Assembly: GCF_900117415.1 (NCBI RefSeq)
Contig: NZ_FPEI01000006.1
Span: forward strand, 2,480,001 to 2,544,000
Source of the DNA: Hyphomicrobium sp. CS1BSMeth3
GTDB lineage: Bacteria > Pseudomonadota > Alphaproteobacteria > Rhizobiales > Hyphomicrobiaceae
Direction of reading: 5' to 3'
DNA length: 64,000 bases
In this document: positions 36,071 through 44,611 of the stretch, piece after piece
Layout of the letters: each line of letters begins with the position of its first letter
Numbering within the stretch: position 1 is the first letter of the stretch
Program-made: the position numbers and the translations under genes
The notes under the pieces: model-generated
The model's input: only the letters and a program-made list of their open reading frames with translations
Databases searched by the model: none
Told to the model about the DNA's origin: nothing

Positions 36071-37180
36071 ATGAAGATTACAAAAATAGAGACGATCGCC
36101 TTGACCGTGCCGCTACTGCGACCGGCGGTGATCGCCAGCGGTTCCGCCAGCACCGGCTTTCACGTTCTCATCCGCATCCACACGGATGCCGGCCTCATCG
36201 GCCTCGGCGAAGCCTCCCCCATTGCCTCGACAGACGCCGATACGCCCGGCTCCATCGTCGAGGTCGTGAACAAACGCATCGCGCCGCGCCTCGCCGGCTG
36301 CGACCCGCGTCGCACGCAGGAATGCCTCGCGCTGATCCACACAGCCATTCCCGGAAATCAGTGCGCCAAGGCCGGCGTGGACATCGCCCTTCACGATCTC
36401 GTCGGCAAGGCGCTCGGCGTGCCCGTCTACCAGCTTCTCGGCGGGCGCTGCCGCGACGCGATCAATGTCATTGAAGCCGATATATGGATCGACACCCCCG
36501 AGGCGATGGCGACCATGGCCAAGGAGGCGGCCGGCCGCGGGGTGTCAGCCTTCGAGATCAAGATCGGCAAGGACCCCGCTGTCGATCTCCAGCGTGTTGC
36601 GGCAATCCGAAAGGCAGTGGGACCCGGCGCCCGCCTGCGCATCGACTGCAACGAAGGATATGCCGCGGGAACCGAGCTCAGAGTGCTCCGCGCGATGGAA
36701 GCGCTGGATCTCGTCTACATCGAGCAGCCTGTGCCGAGGTGGGACATCGACGGCATGCGCCGTCTCGCCGATGCCTTGGATACGCCGATCTGCGCCGACC
36801 AGGGCGCCTACACGCCACAGGACGTCATGCGCCTGCTCTCGTGCGGTGCGGCTGACCTGATCTGCATCAAGATCCCGAAATCCGGCCTCTTCCATGCCTC
36901 GACAATCAACGCCATATGCGAAACCGCGGGCGTCAGATGCACGCTCGGGAGCATGTTGCCGCTTGGCATCGGCGCAGCGGCCATCCACCACTTCGCGATC
37001 GCCATGCGCAATGTCGACGTGGAAATGGGCGGCGTGTACGGCAGCCCGCTCGACTATTTCGTCGACGATATCGTGCAGGCCTCGACGGTCGCGGCGGACG
37101 GGGCGATCCGCCTCAGCGATGCGCCCGGGCTCGGCGTTTCCGTCGACGAGGAGAAGATCGCCCGTTACCGCCGCACGTGA
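36071..37180 (+). CDS. Mandelate racemase/muconate lactonizing family enzyme
   Basis: An enolase-superfamily enzyme of 369 aa. The capping domain is residues 1-125 and the barrel follows. Visible catalytic residues are Lys164 (FEIKIG), the metal ligands Asp192 (RIDCNEGY), Glu218 (YIEQP) and Asp243 (CADQG), and Lys267 (CIKIPKSG). Two lysines on opposite faces mark the MLE subgroup (cycloisomerases, dipeptide epimerases and racemases). The usual first Lys of the KxK motif is Glu162 here. The substrate is unknown; the catabolic setting suggests a muconate-like or hydroxy acid. The ATG at 36071 has a GGGGGAA ribosome site; it is convergent with the CitE-like gene. Confidence 0.88.
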   Translation: MKITKIETIALTVPLLRPAVIASGSASTGFHVLIRIHTDAGLIGLGEASPIASTDADTPGSIVEVVNKRIAPRLAGCDPRRTQECLALIHTAIPGNQCAKAGVDIALHDLVGKALGVPVYQLLGGRCRDAINVIEADIWIDTPEAMATMAKEAAGRGVSAFEIKIGKDPAVDLQRVAAIRKAVGPGARLRIDCNEGYAAGTELRVLRAMEALDLVYIEQPVPRWDIDGMRRLADALDTPICADQGAYTPQDVMRLLSCGAADLICIKIPKSGLFHASTINAICETAGVRCTLGSMLPLGIGAAAIHHFAIAMRNVDVEMGGVYGSPLDYFVDDIVQASTVAADGAIRLSDAPGLGVSVDEEKIARYRRT

Positions 37181-37218
37181 TCATCGCCGCGCGGCTTGGG
37201 CCGCCTACGACGACGCGC

Positions 37219-38121
37219 CTAAAGTGCCGCCGACAGCTCCTTCAGGCGCCGCGCGATCTCCACGTGCTGCGGCAGTACGGCCCTCCCCGCGACGGTGCGT
37301 GATGCCGGCCGCGTCGGATCTGCTGCAGCATTGGCACCCAGAATCTGATCGGCCCAGACGAGCTCCTCCTCCGACGGCGTGAAGACGTCGTTCGCGATGT
37401 CGATAAAGGATGGATGATAGAAGTCCACGCCATCAAACCCGAGCCAGCGCGCCGCCTCGGCGTCCGCACGAAAGGCATCGACGTCGGAAAGCAGCTTCGG
37501 CCGCAGCGCGTCGATCGCCGAGAGCCCATAGGCGCGCGCCACGGCGAGCACGTGCTGGCGCATATAGAGCAGGTCCTGGTCATGCAGCGGCAGGCGCGAA
37601 GCCGCACCGACCGGAATGATGGATAGGCTGTGCGTCTCGCTGGCGTAGTCGAGGCCGCCTGAAATCAGCCCGTTCGTGCGCGGACTGGCCTTGACCATCT
37701 CGTGCAGATTGAGAACTGCCGCCGGCGTCTCGATCAACAGTACGACGCCGAGAGTGTCCGGCGCACCGAAGCTGGTCAGCGCGCGCTCGACGACCATCAG
37801 GTCCTGCGCATCCCGCACCATGGGGACAACGACCGTCTCGATCGGCAGCCGGACAACGTACGCCAAGTCCTCCATGAACCACTTGCTGTGCGGCCCGTTG
37901 ATACGGATGGCTCTCTCGCGCGTGGCAAATGCGGATGATGTCAGCGCCTTCTCCAGGACCGTTCGCGCGCGCGATTTCGCTTCGTCGGTATTCGGCACGC
38001 CGTCTTCCAGGTCGAGCATGAGGACGTCGACGGGGAAGCTCCGCGCCTTCTCCACCATGGCTTCGACGTTTCCGGGTGTCGGCACGAGCGAGCGGCGCAC
38101 CCGCAGGCTTGCGTTCTTCAT
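37219..38121 (-). CDS. CitE-like HpcH/HpaI-family lyase
   Basis: A 300-aa protein of the citrate lyase beta/malyl-CoA lyase family, which cleaves or forms C-C bonds of CoA thioesters with Mg2+. Typical features: RRSLVPTPGNVEAMVEKA at the start, LMLDLEDGVPNTDEAK (acidic residues), IRINGPHSKWFMEDL, and VVLLIETPAAVLNLHEM carrying a metal-binding Glu. The GGLDYASETHS segment and a YHPSFIDIANDVFTPS motif follow (the family has HP-x-Q or similar here). The preceding CoA-transferase gene (47-base gap, same strand) suggests CoA activation, then cleavage of a dicarboxylyl-CoA. Confidence 0.88.
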   Translation of the reverse strand: MKNASLRVRRSLVPTPGNVEAMVEKARSFPVDVLMLDLEDGVPNTDEAKSRARTVLEKALTSSAFATRERAIRINGPHSKWFMEDLAYVVRLPIETVVVPMVRDAQDLMVVERALTSFGAPDTLGVVLLIETPAAVLNLHEMVKASPRTNGLISGGLDYASETHSLSIIPVGAASRLPLHDQDLLYMRQHVLAVARAYGLSAIDALRPKLLSDVDAFRADAEAARWLGFDGVDFYHPSFIDIANDVFTPSEEELVWADQILGANAAADPTRPASRTVAGRAVLPQHVEIARRLKELSAAL

Positions 38122-38168
38122 TTCTCAATCCTCTCTAGACGGGAACGGTTTCGCGAGCAGGCCACCGA

Positions 38169-39392
38169 TCAGATGATCTTCTGCTCGCGCAGATGGCGAA
38201 GCTCGTCGGCCGAAAGCTCGAGCAGGCCACCGAAGATTTCGTCGTTGTGCTGTCCGAGATCCGGCCCGAGCGACCGGATCGTTCCGGGCGTCTCCGAGAG
38301 GCGCGGCAGCACGTTGGGGACGACCACTTTGCCTTCGCGCTGATCGTGCATCTCGACCAGGTTCCCACGAGCCTTGATGTGCTCATCCGCGAAGATGTCG
38401 GCGATGCTGTTGATCGGGCCGATGGGCACATCCCCCTCGATGCAGCACGCCATAAGATCATCGAGCGTCATCGTCCGCATCCAATCGGCAACAATGCGGT
38501 TGACCTCGCTGCGCCCCGCCTCCCTCTGCGCGACGGTCGCGAAACGATCGGCCCTCACGAGCTCAGGCTGCCCCATGACAGCCGCAAGGCGCTCGAACAT
38601 CTTGTCGCTCGAGCAGGCCAGCGCCACCCATCGCCCGTCTTTGGTCTCGTAGTGGCTGTGCGGTACGGCATTGACTGTGTCGGCTCCCATGCGCTCACGC
38701 ACCTCGCCCGTCTTGGCATAGACGGACGCCGTCTCGTCGAGCATCCGGAAAATACCCTCGTAGAGCCCGACATCGACAGCCTGTCCGATGCCATACCGGT
38801 TCCTCGCGATGAGCGCCATCAGCGCACCGATCGCGGCATAGGTACCGGTGATATAGTCGGCCAGTGATGTGGAACCGGGAACAACGGGCGGGCGGCCAGG
38901 CTCTCCCGCGAGATAGGTCAATCCGCCGAAGCCGTGCGCCACGCGCGCATAGCCCGGGCGATCGCGATATGGACCGTCCTGGCCATAAGCAGAAACGCGG
39001 ACGAAGATCAGCTCGGGCTTCAGCTTCTTGAGCACGGCGGGGCCCAGTCCCCACTTCTCGAATGTGCCCGGCCTGAAGTTCTCGATCACCACGTCGCACT
39101 TCTCGATGAGACGTTTCACGAGCGCATTGCCCTCGGGCTTGCGCAGATCGAGCGTGATCGACTTCTTGTTTCGGGCTTCGTTGAGCCAATTGAGAGTCGA
39201 GCCGGTCGCGGTCATGGTTCCGAAGCGTCGCCACGGATCTCCGATCCCCGGAATCTCGAGCTTGATCACCTCGGCGCCAAACTCTCCCAGAATGCTCGCG
39301 CAGTACGGCGCAGCGACCATCGTCGCCATGTCCAGAACACGATAGCCCTGCAGCGGCAATGGCTGCTCCGGCGCCTGCGATGTGTCGTTCAA
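38169..39392 (-). CDS. CaiB/BaiF-type (class III) CoA-transferase
   Basis: A 407-aa class III CoA-transferase that moves CoA between carboxylic acids through an aspartyl-CoA thioester. The conserved N-terminal pattern VLDMATMVAAPYCASILGEFGAEV and KLEIPGIGDPWRRFGT is present, as is the catalytic Asp in SLADYITGTYAAIGALMAL. The last third has VPHSHYETKDGRWVALAC and VPIGPINSIADIFADEHIKARG. It is upstream of and co-oriented with the CitE-like lyase. Its divergent neighbour is an IclR regulator, with two IclR-type palindromes in between. Confidence 0.92.
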   Translation of the reverse strand: MNDTSQAPEQPLPLQGYRVLDMATMVAAPYCASILGEFGAEVIKLEIPGIGDPWRRFGTMTATGSTLNWLNEARNKKSITLDLRKPEGNALVKRLIEKCDVVIENFRPGTFEKWGLGPAVLKKLKPELIFVRVSAYGQDGPYRDRPGYARVAHGFGGLTYLAGEPGRPPVVPGSTSLADYITGTYAAIGALMALIARNRYGIGQAVDVGLYEGIFRMLDETASVYAKTGEVRERMGADTVNAVPHSHYETKDGRWVALACSSDKMFERLAAVMGQPELVRADRFATVAQREAGRSEVNRIVADWMRTMTLDDLMACCIEGDVPIGPINSIADIFADEHIKARGNLVEMHDQREGKVVVPNVLPRLSETPGTIRSLGPDLGQHNDEIFGGLLELSADELRHLREQKII

Positions 39393-39550
39393 GATTCTAC
39401 TCCAAGGATATTTGGCAGCACGTGCACCTTGTGCGGTCGAGCAGCTCCCGCCAGTTCCCGTCCGTGCCCTCGATCATCTTCTCCGCCGCGCAACGCCACA
39501 TGCTCCGCCCGCCGCATGAAGCAGCGCACGCACACTTCTCGCACGACCAC

Positions 39551-39569
39551 TATTCCACTGAATGGAATA
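39551..39569. promoter_or_regulatory. Operator palindrome 1, probable IclR site
   Basis: TATTCCACTGAATGGAATA is a palindrome with 8 of 9 base pairs around a central G. It shares TATTCCA/TGGAATA arms with the second site. It lies about 160 bases upstream of the CoA-transferase start. Confidence 0.68.
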
Positions 39570-39646
39570 TATTTTTATTTGATACTATCATCAGTTATGA
39601 CGTATCTGTCAAACGATCGATCCATGTCGCTGGAGCTCGAATATCG

Positions 39647-39665
39647 TATTCCATTCAATGGAATA
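39647..39665. promoter_or_regulatory. Operator palindrome 2, probable IclR site
   Basis: TATTCCATTCAATGGAATA is a perfect 19-bp palindrome around a central C, ending 59 bases before the IclR start codon. The distance between site centres is 96 bases, about nine helical turns, so looping or tetramer binding is possible. Confidence 0.72.
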
Positions 39666-39724
39666 TGATTCTGAAATTGGATCGCCGATCGAGCATGGCG
39701 ATGTTGTGCTGAACGTGAGAGACC

Positions 39725-40501
39725 ATGACCGACAGTCCGGTTTCAAAGGCCTTGGCCGTGCTGAGAACGCTGGCGGAAAAAGAGAACGTCGGCGTCTCCG
39801 TGATTGCGAAGGCGACATCGCTCAACGTCAGCACAGTCCACCGCCTGTTGCAGCAGATGACCGACGACAACATGGTCGCGTATGACCCGCATCTGCGCAC
39901 GTACAGCATCGGAACAGCGGCGGTGCGCTTCGCCACGCAGGTGCTCGCGTCCGGCTCGCCGATTGGGCGCGTGAGGCCCATCATCGTCACATTGGCAAAC
40001 GAGCTCGCCGAGACCTGCGCCTTCACGATCTACGAGCCCAAGACGTTCTCGAAGATCGTGACCATCGTCGAGCACGGGCCGCAGCCGCTTGGCTATGCTT
40101 TCGAGATCGGCAGCCGGGATGGCATCCACGCAGGCGCGAGCGGAACCCCCATCGCGGCCTTCCTGCCTGATGATGAGATCGAGAAGATGCTTCAGCTCCC
40201 GCTCGAGCGATTGACGGAGTTCACGATCGTCGATCCCGACGCGCTGCGCCGCAAGTTCCGGCTGATCCGCAAGAATGGATATGCCATGTCGCGCGGCGAG
40301 CGCATTCCCGGTGCGGGCGTCGGCATCGGCGCCCCGGTCTTCAACCGGTACGGACGTGTCATCGGCTCCGTGGTCGTCACCATTCCAGCCTTTCGATGGA
40401 AGAAGGAACGATTACCGAAAGTCGTGAAGCTGGTGCGGCAGGCCGCCGAGAAAGCGTCTGCAGTCGGAGATCCGTCCCTCTCGCGAGGAATACAGTCATG
40501 A
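39725..40501 (+). CDS. IclR-family transcriptional regulator 1
   Basis: A 258-aa regulator. The N-terminal winged helix (residues about 8-70) contains GVSVIAKATSLNVSTVHRLLQQM, and the C-terminal effector domain includes GPQPLGYAFEIGSRDGIHAGASG and GIGAPVFNRYGRVIGSVVV. IclR proteins usually control catabolic operons and bind small acids. Its gene is divergent from the CoA-transferase operon across two palindromes and overlaps the second IclR gene by 4 bases. It most likely controls the CoA-transferase/lyase pair and itself. Confidence 0.9.
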   Translation: MTDSPVSKALAVLRTLAEKENVGVSVIAKATSLNVSTVHRLLQQMTDDNMVAYDPHLRTYSIGTAAVRFATQVLASGSPIGRVRPIIVTLANELAETCAFTIYEPKTFSKIVTIVEHGPQPLGYAFEIGSRDGIHAGASGTPIAAFLPDDEIEKMLQLPLERLTEFTIVDPDALRRKFRLIRKNGYAMSRGERIPGAGVGIGAPVFNRYGRVIGSVVVTIPAFRWKKERLPKVVKLVRQAAEKASAVGDPSLSRGIQS

Positions 40502-41250
40502 CGACCGATACCGTAGGGACAGTCGCACGCGCACTATCGGTGCTGAAGGTTATCGCCGAGGCAGACTCCGCCATCGGCGTGAAGGACGTCGCGGCATCGC
40601 TCAACCTGCCGATGAGCACATCGCACCGGCTGCTTGACCTTCTTCAACGCGAAGGGTTCGTTGCCAAGGATTTCGAGCGCCGCCGCTATCGGGTCGGTCC
40701 GGAGTTCTTCAGGCTGGCGAACATCGTCGGCCAGGACAGCACGCTGGCCACCGTGGTTCAGCCCGCGCTCGAGCGGCTCACAAAGGAAACCGGAGAGACG
40801 TCGCTCTTTGCGCTGCACTTGTCCGGCAAGCAGGCCATGTGCTTTGCCGCGAAATGCGACAGCCCGCACACATTGCGATTTCGCGTCCCGCTCTATGAGG
40901 ATCTCCCGCTCGTGTGGGGGGCTGCTGGTCTCGCGATTCTGGCCTTTCTTCCTGCTGAAGTTCAGGCAGAGGCGCTGAAGCACGCGGCGCCCTCACCACT
41001 GACGGGCAGGCGACTGAATCGTGCCGAGTTCCTCGGCGAAATCGAGAAGGTGAAATCCTCGGGCGTCGCGATCACGCGCAACGAAGCCCTGCCAGATGCC
41101 GCCGAGATTGCGGCCCCCGTCTACTCCGGATCCAACCACATCGTCGGCTCGATCATGCTGGCCATCCCCGCGCCGCGCTTCTCACAGAGCAAGATCAAGC
41201 TCTACTCGGAGATGGTCCGTAACGCGGCGTGGGGCACCTTTATGTACTGA
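40498..41250 (+). CDS. IclR-family transcriptional regulator 2
   Basis: A 250-aa IclR protein, translationally coupled (ATGA) to the first. The winged helix carries GVKDVAASLNLPMSTSHRLLDLL and the effector domain ETSLFALHLSGKQAMCFA, then EIAAPVYSGSNHIVGSIML. The two proteins are clearly diverged, so this is not a recent duplication. Two co-produced IclR proteins could form heteromers or answer to two pathway intermediates. It is convergent with the OYE-family gene. Confidence 0.9.
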   Translation: MTTDTVGTVARALSVLKVIAEADSAIGVKDVAASLNLPMSTSHRLLDLLQREGFVAKDFERRRYRVGPEFFRLANIVGQDSTLATVVQPALERLTKETGETSLFALHLSGKQAMCFAAKCDSPHTLRFRVPLYEDLPLVWGAAGLAILAFLPAEVQAEALKHAAPSPLTGRRLNRAEFLGEIEKVKSSGVAITRNEALPDAAEIAAPVYSGSNHIVGSIMLAIPAPRFSQSKIKLYSEMVRNAAWGTFMY

Positions 41251-41317
41251 CGCGCGGAGAATGCCCTGCAGCTCGATCAACCAGCGGCCCCAGTGATCAC
41301 GCACTGGCGTCGGGCTT

Positions 41318-42460
41318 CTACCTGCTCTTTCGCCTCGTGGCCGTTTTTGCCTCGGCAGGCAGTGCCGGCCGCAGGAAATTGCCCTTCCGCATGGAGGGAT
41401 GAGCGCGCTGATACTGAACCGGGAAGGCAGCCTCGGCCCCGAACTCTGCCGCCGCGTGCCAGGGCCAGCGAGGATTGTAGAGCATCCCGCGGCCGAGCGC
41501 GACGAGGTCGGCCTTGCCTTCGCCAATGATCGCTTCAGCCTGACGCGGCTCAGTGATGAGACCCACCGCCATCGTCGCGATGTCGACTTCGCGTCTGATG
41601 CGCTCGGCAAACGGCACCTGATAGCCTGGGCCGATGGGGATGTTCTGCTCGGGAACGCAACCGCCGCTGGACGCTGTAACGTAGTCGCAGCCGCGCGCCT
41701 TGAGCTCCGTCGCCAGTGTGACGCTGTCCTCGATATCCCAGCCGCCAGGCGTCCAGTCGGTCGCCGAGATGCGCACGCCAATGGGCTTGTGCTGTGGGAA
41801 GACCGAGCGTACGGCGTCGTACACTTCCAATACGAAGCGCATTCGGTTCTCGAGCGAACCGCCGTACTTGTCCTTCCGCTGGTTGCTCAGCGGCGACAAG
41901 AAATTGTGCAGCAGATAACCGTGCGCGGCATGGATCTCGACCACATCGAGGCCCAGCGCGTCGGCGCGGCGTGCTGCTCTCGCGAACTCCGCGACAAGCT
42001 CCGCGATCTCCTCGACCGTAAACGGCTCGGGGGTGGTACGGCCCGGATATGCGATCGCATCTGGCCCTCTGATCTCCCATCCGCCCGCGTCGAGAGGGAT
42101 CTCGCGCTGGTGCTCCCAGGCTACGGTGACAGAGCCCTTGCGGCCGGCGTGTTGTAGCTGGATACCCAGCCGAGCGCTGCCATGCTTTCGGCAGAACTCG
42201 AGAATGGGCGCAAGCCGTTCCGCATGCGCCTCCGACCATAGACCAAGATCACCCGGACTGAGCCGCGCGCCCCGCGTGACGCTCGTGGCCTCGATGATGA
42301 GAAGGCCGGCCCCCGAGAGCGACAAGTGACCGAGATGCGTCCGATGCCACTCGGTGGCGAGGCCTTCGTCGGCCGAATACTGCGCCATTGGCGAGACGAC
42401 TATTCGATTGGGGAGCTCGAGCCCACGAAGCCGAAACGGCGAAAAGAGGAGTGGAGACAT
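41318..42460 (-). CDS. Old-yellow-enzyme family NAD(P)H:flavin oxidoreductase
   Basis: A 380-aa FMN enzyme of the YqjM-like OYE class that reduces activated C=C bonds. Seen are LPNRIVVSPMAQYSADEG near the FMN site, IQLQHAGRKGSV, the substrate-binding His pair in EIHAAHGYLLHNFLSP, and NQRKDKYGGSLENR. The class usually has Cys in 'SPMCQYS'; here it is Ala26, which would shift the flavin potential. It starts 9 bases after the stop of the double CoA-transferase gene and is the last gene of the tct operon. A role in reducing a 2-enoyl acid is plausible but unproven. Confidence 0.9.
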   Translation of the reverse strand: MSPLLFSPFRLRGLELPNRIVVSPMAQYSADEGLATEWHRTHLGHLSLSGAGLLIIEATSVTRGARLSPGDLGLWSEAHAERLAPILEFCRKHGSARLGIQLQHAGRKGSVTVAWEHQREIPLDAGGWEIRGPDAIAYPGRTTPEPFTVEEIAELVAEFARAARRADALGLDVVEIHAAHGYLLHNFLSPLSNQRKDKYGGSLENRMRFVLEVYDAVRSVFPQHKPIGVRISATDWTPGGWDIEDSVTLATELKARGCDYVTASSGGCVPEQNIPIGPGYQVPFAERIRREVDIATMAVGLITEPRQAEAIIGEGKADLVALGRGMLYNPRWPWHAAAEFGAEAAFPVQYQRAHPSMRKGNFLRPALPAEAKTATRRKSR

Positions 42461-42469
42461 GGCGGCATA

Positions 42470-44611
42470 CTACTCTGGTTGGTGATGATGTCCGGGCGAG
42501 GCGAGAACGTCGGCATTGTCCCGGCCGAGAGACGGCATGGGACGTTCCACGCAAGCGGGCGTCTGAGAAAGGCGCATGGGACAGCTCAGGAGCGGCCACG
42601 CGTGCTCATCACCCGGAGCCGTGAACCAAAGGCGACGAGCTGCCGTCTGAGGAAGGCTCAGCATCTCCGGCGTCGTCAGAACAGCCGAAGCCGCGACTCC
42701 GCGTGACTGCAGATAGCTGACGGCCGCCGCTCTCGTCATGCTTCCGGCGACGTCGTCACTTGGTGCTTTACCATCGACAACGATGTGGCCGTCGGCGCAG
42801 CGAACAACAGAAGGTTGCCGCCTTGCAGCGCCCCGTCCGTTCCATGCCGTCTGCGTCATCCATGCAGCGATATCCTGCATGGAAAGATCGATCGATTGTC
42901 CAAGCCCGCTGCGATCGCGATGAAGGATCGCTCCCACAACAGAGACGCAGGCAAGAATTGCGCCCATGAGATCCGCAATCGAGATGCCCGTCTTCATGGG
43001 CACACCGTCAGAGCGGACGACATCCATGATGCCGGACATCGCCTGGATCACCGTGTCGAAGGCCGGCCTGCCAGGATATAGGGAGCGAACGCCGAACCCC
43101 GACACCCCCGCGTAGATGAGGCGCGGATTGCGCTCGCTCATCTTCTCGTACGAGAAACCCCGCTTGGCCAACGCGCCCGGTTTGAGGTTCTCGATCAGCA
43201 CGTCGGCGTCTTCAATCAAGCGCCAGAGTGCACTCGCGCCTTCATCCGTGCGAAGATCGAGGACGATGCTCTTCTTGTCCGAGTTCATGTACGTGAAGAA
43301 GTAGCCCTGCCGGCCCTGAACCGGCGGCCATTCACGCGTCGCCTCGCCTTCGGGCGGCTCGACCTTGATCACCTCGGCGCCCAGTGCGGCGAGGTGCTTC
43401 GTGCAGAGCGGCACCGTCGTGTAGTGACCAATCTCGATCACTCGCACCCCGGCGAGCGGGCGCGTCGGCACGGTCTGGCTGTTCTGCGCAGGCGCAGTAG
43501 CCGAGGAGAGGATCCGCTCGATCGCGCTTCGATCTTCATCCGGTCTGGGGATGCTTTTCGGAGCCTTCCCAGGGCTTCTGCTCATGCTGAGCGGCGATCC
43601 AGGAACGAACAGCGTCTTCTCCGTCGCGCGGTCGGTCAGGGAGACGATCATGCGACGCTCGTCGAGGTTCGGCTCGGTCGGATGCTGCCCGATCTGGACC
43701 ACCGGCCCGCAAGCAACCTGAGCCTTGCTCAGTGCCTCTATGCATTGATCGACGGTGTTCTCGGCAGCCCAGGCCTGAACCGCAGAATCGACTTCGGCGG
43801 AATGGCGCACGCGATCGGCGACGCGTGCGAGGCGAGGATCAGCGCCGAGTTCGTCACGCTCCATGATCTGCGTCAGCCTCAGCCACTGCTGATCACTTCC
43901 CGCGCATATCAGCAGCCAGCCATCGCTCGCCCGGAAAACATTCCAGGGCGAGATCATGGCATGGCGATTGCCAATCCGATTAACGGCGCTGCTCGTACCA
44001 GCAAGAAGGCCGGGCAGGAACGTCGCCATGGCTGCAAAAGCGCAGTCGTAGAGCGCGATCTCGACCGTTTGGCCTTGCCCGGAAATGCGCGCGCACCTCA
44101 GCGCCGCCAGCACCGCAGTGGCCGCATACGTGCCCGCCTGGTACTCGACAACCGGCAGGGAGATGTTGACCGGCTTGCTGCCCGCATTTCCGGTCGTATC
44201 GATGATCCCCGAGCGCGCCTGGATTGCCAGTTCGTCATCGGCGCGCCCGGCGTCAGGACCAGTCGAGCCATAGGCCGTGATTTCGCAGACGACAGCGCGG
44301 GCAGGGCGCGGCACAGTGATCCGGTCGATATCGGGCGAAACCAGAATGATGTCCGCCCGTTCGAGCAAGCTTTCCAGCAACGCTTGGTCAGCAGCCGAAT
44401 TGCGATCGAGGCACAAGCTCAGCTTGCCGGCCGCAAACTGCTCCCGGCAGGCCCGCTTCGTCGACGGACCGCCAGCCGCAGCACCTTCGATGAAGACCAC
44501 GGTCGCACCGAGCTGCGCCAGAAGCGAACCGCACACGGACACGCCGATCCGATCGCCCAGCTCGACAACCAGAGTTCCGTCGAGCGCAGCGTTGCTCTGA
44601 GGCGTATCCAT
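42470..44611 (-). CDS. Double-domain CaiB/BaiF CoA-transferase
   Basis: A 713-aa protein made of two class III CoA-transferase domains (about residues 10-340 and 385-690). The C-terminal domain has VIEIGHYTTVPLCTKHLAALG, KSIVLDLRTDEG and the likely catalytic Asp in ISIADLMGAILACVSVVGA. In the N-terminal domain the equivalent position reads LPVVEYQAGTYAATAVLAAL, with Glu in place of the catalytic Asp, so this half may be structural or altered. Class III enzymes normally work as interlocked dimers, so the fusion is a covalent pseudo-dimer. Its start overlaps the tctA stop by one base (TGATG), tying the enzyme to the transporter. Confidence 0.88.
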   Translation of the reverse strand: MDTPQSNAALDGTLVVELGDRIGVSVCGSLLAQLGATVVFIEGAAAGGPSTKRACREQFAAGKLSLCLDRNSAADQALLESLLERADIILVSPDIDRITVPRPARAVVCEITAYGSTGPDAGRADDELAIQARSGIIDTTGNAGSKPVNISLPVVEYQAGTYAATAVLAALRCARISGQGQTVEIALYDCAFAAMATFLPGLLAGTSSAVNRIGNRHAMISPWNVFRASDGWLLICAGSDQQWLRLTQIMERDELGADPRLARVADRVRHSAEVDSAVQAWAAENTVDQCIEALSKAQVACGPVVQIGQHPTEPNLDERRMIVSLTDRATEKTLFVPGSPLSMSRSPGKAPKSIPRPDEDRSAIERILSSATAPAQNSQTVPTRPLAGVRVIEIGHYTTVPLCTKHLAALGAEVIKVEPPEGEATREWPPVQGRQGYFFTYMNSDKKSIVLDLRTDEGASALWRLIEDADVLIENLKPGALAKRGFSYEKMSERNPRLIYAGVSGFGVRSLYPGRPAFDTVIQAMSGIMDVVRSDGVPMKTGISIADLMGAILACVSVVGAILHRDRSGLGQSIDLSMQDIAAWMTQTAWNGRGAARRQPSVVRCADGHIVVDGKAPSDDVAGSMTRAAAVSYLQSRGVAASAVLTTPEMLSLPQTAARRLWFTAPGDEHAWPLLSCPMRLSQTPACVERPMPSLGRDNADVLASPGHHHQPE

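Larger units (their letters stand above)
39393..39724. other. Divergent control region, CoA-transferase / IclR
   Basis: These 332 bases contain two near-identical 19-bp palindromes (39551-39569 and 39647-39665) 96 bases apart, with an AT-rich tract (39565-39600) between them that probably carries a promoter. This is a classic arrangement for regulator-controlled divergent transcription. No gene was found. Confidence 0.7.
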
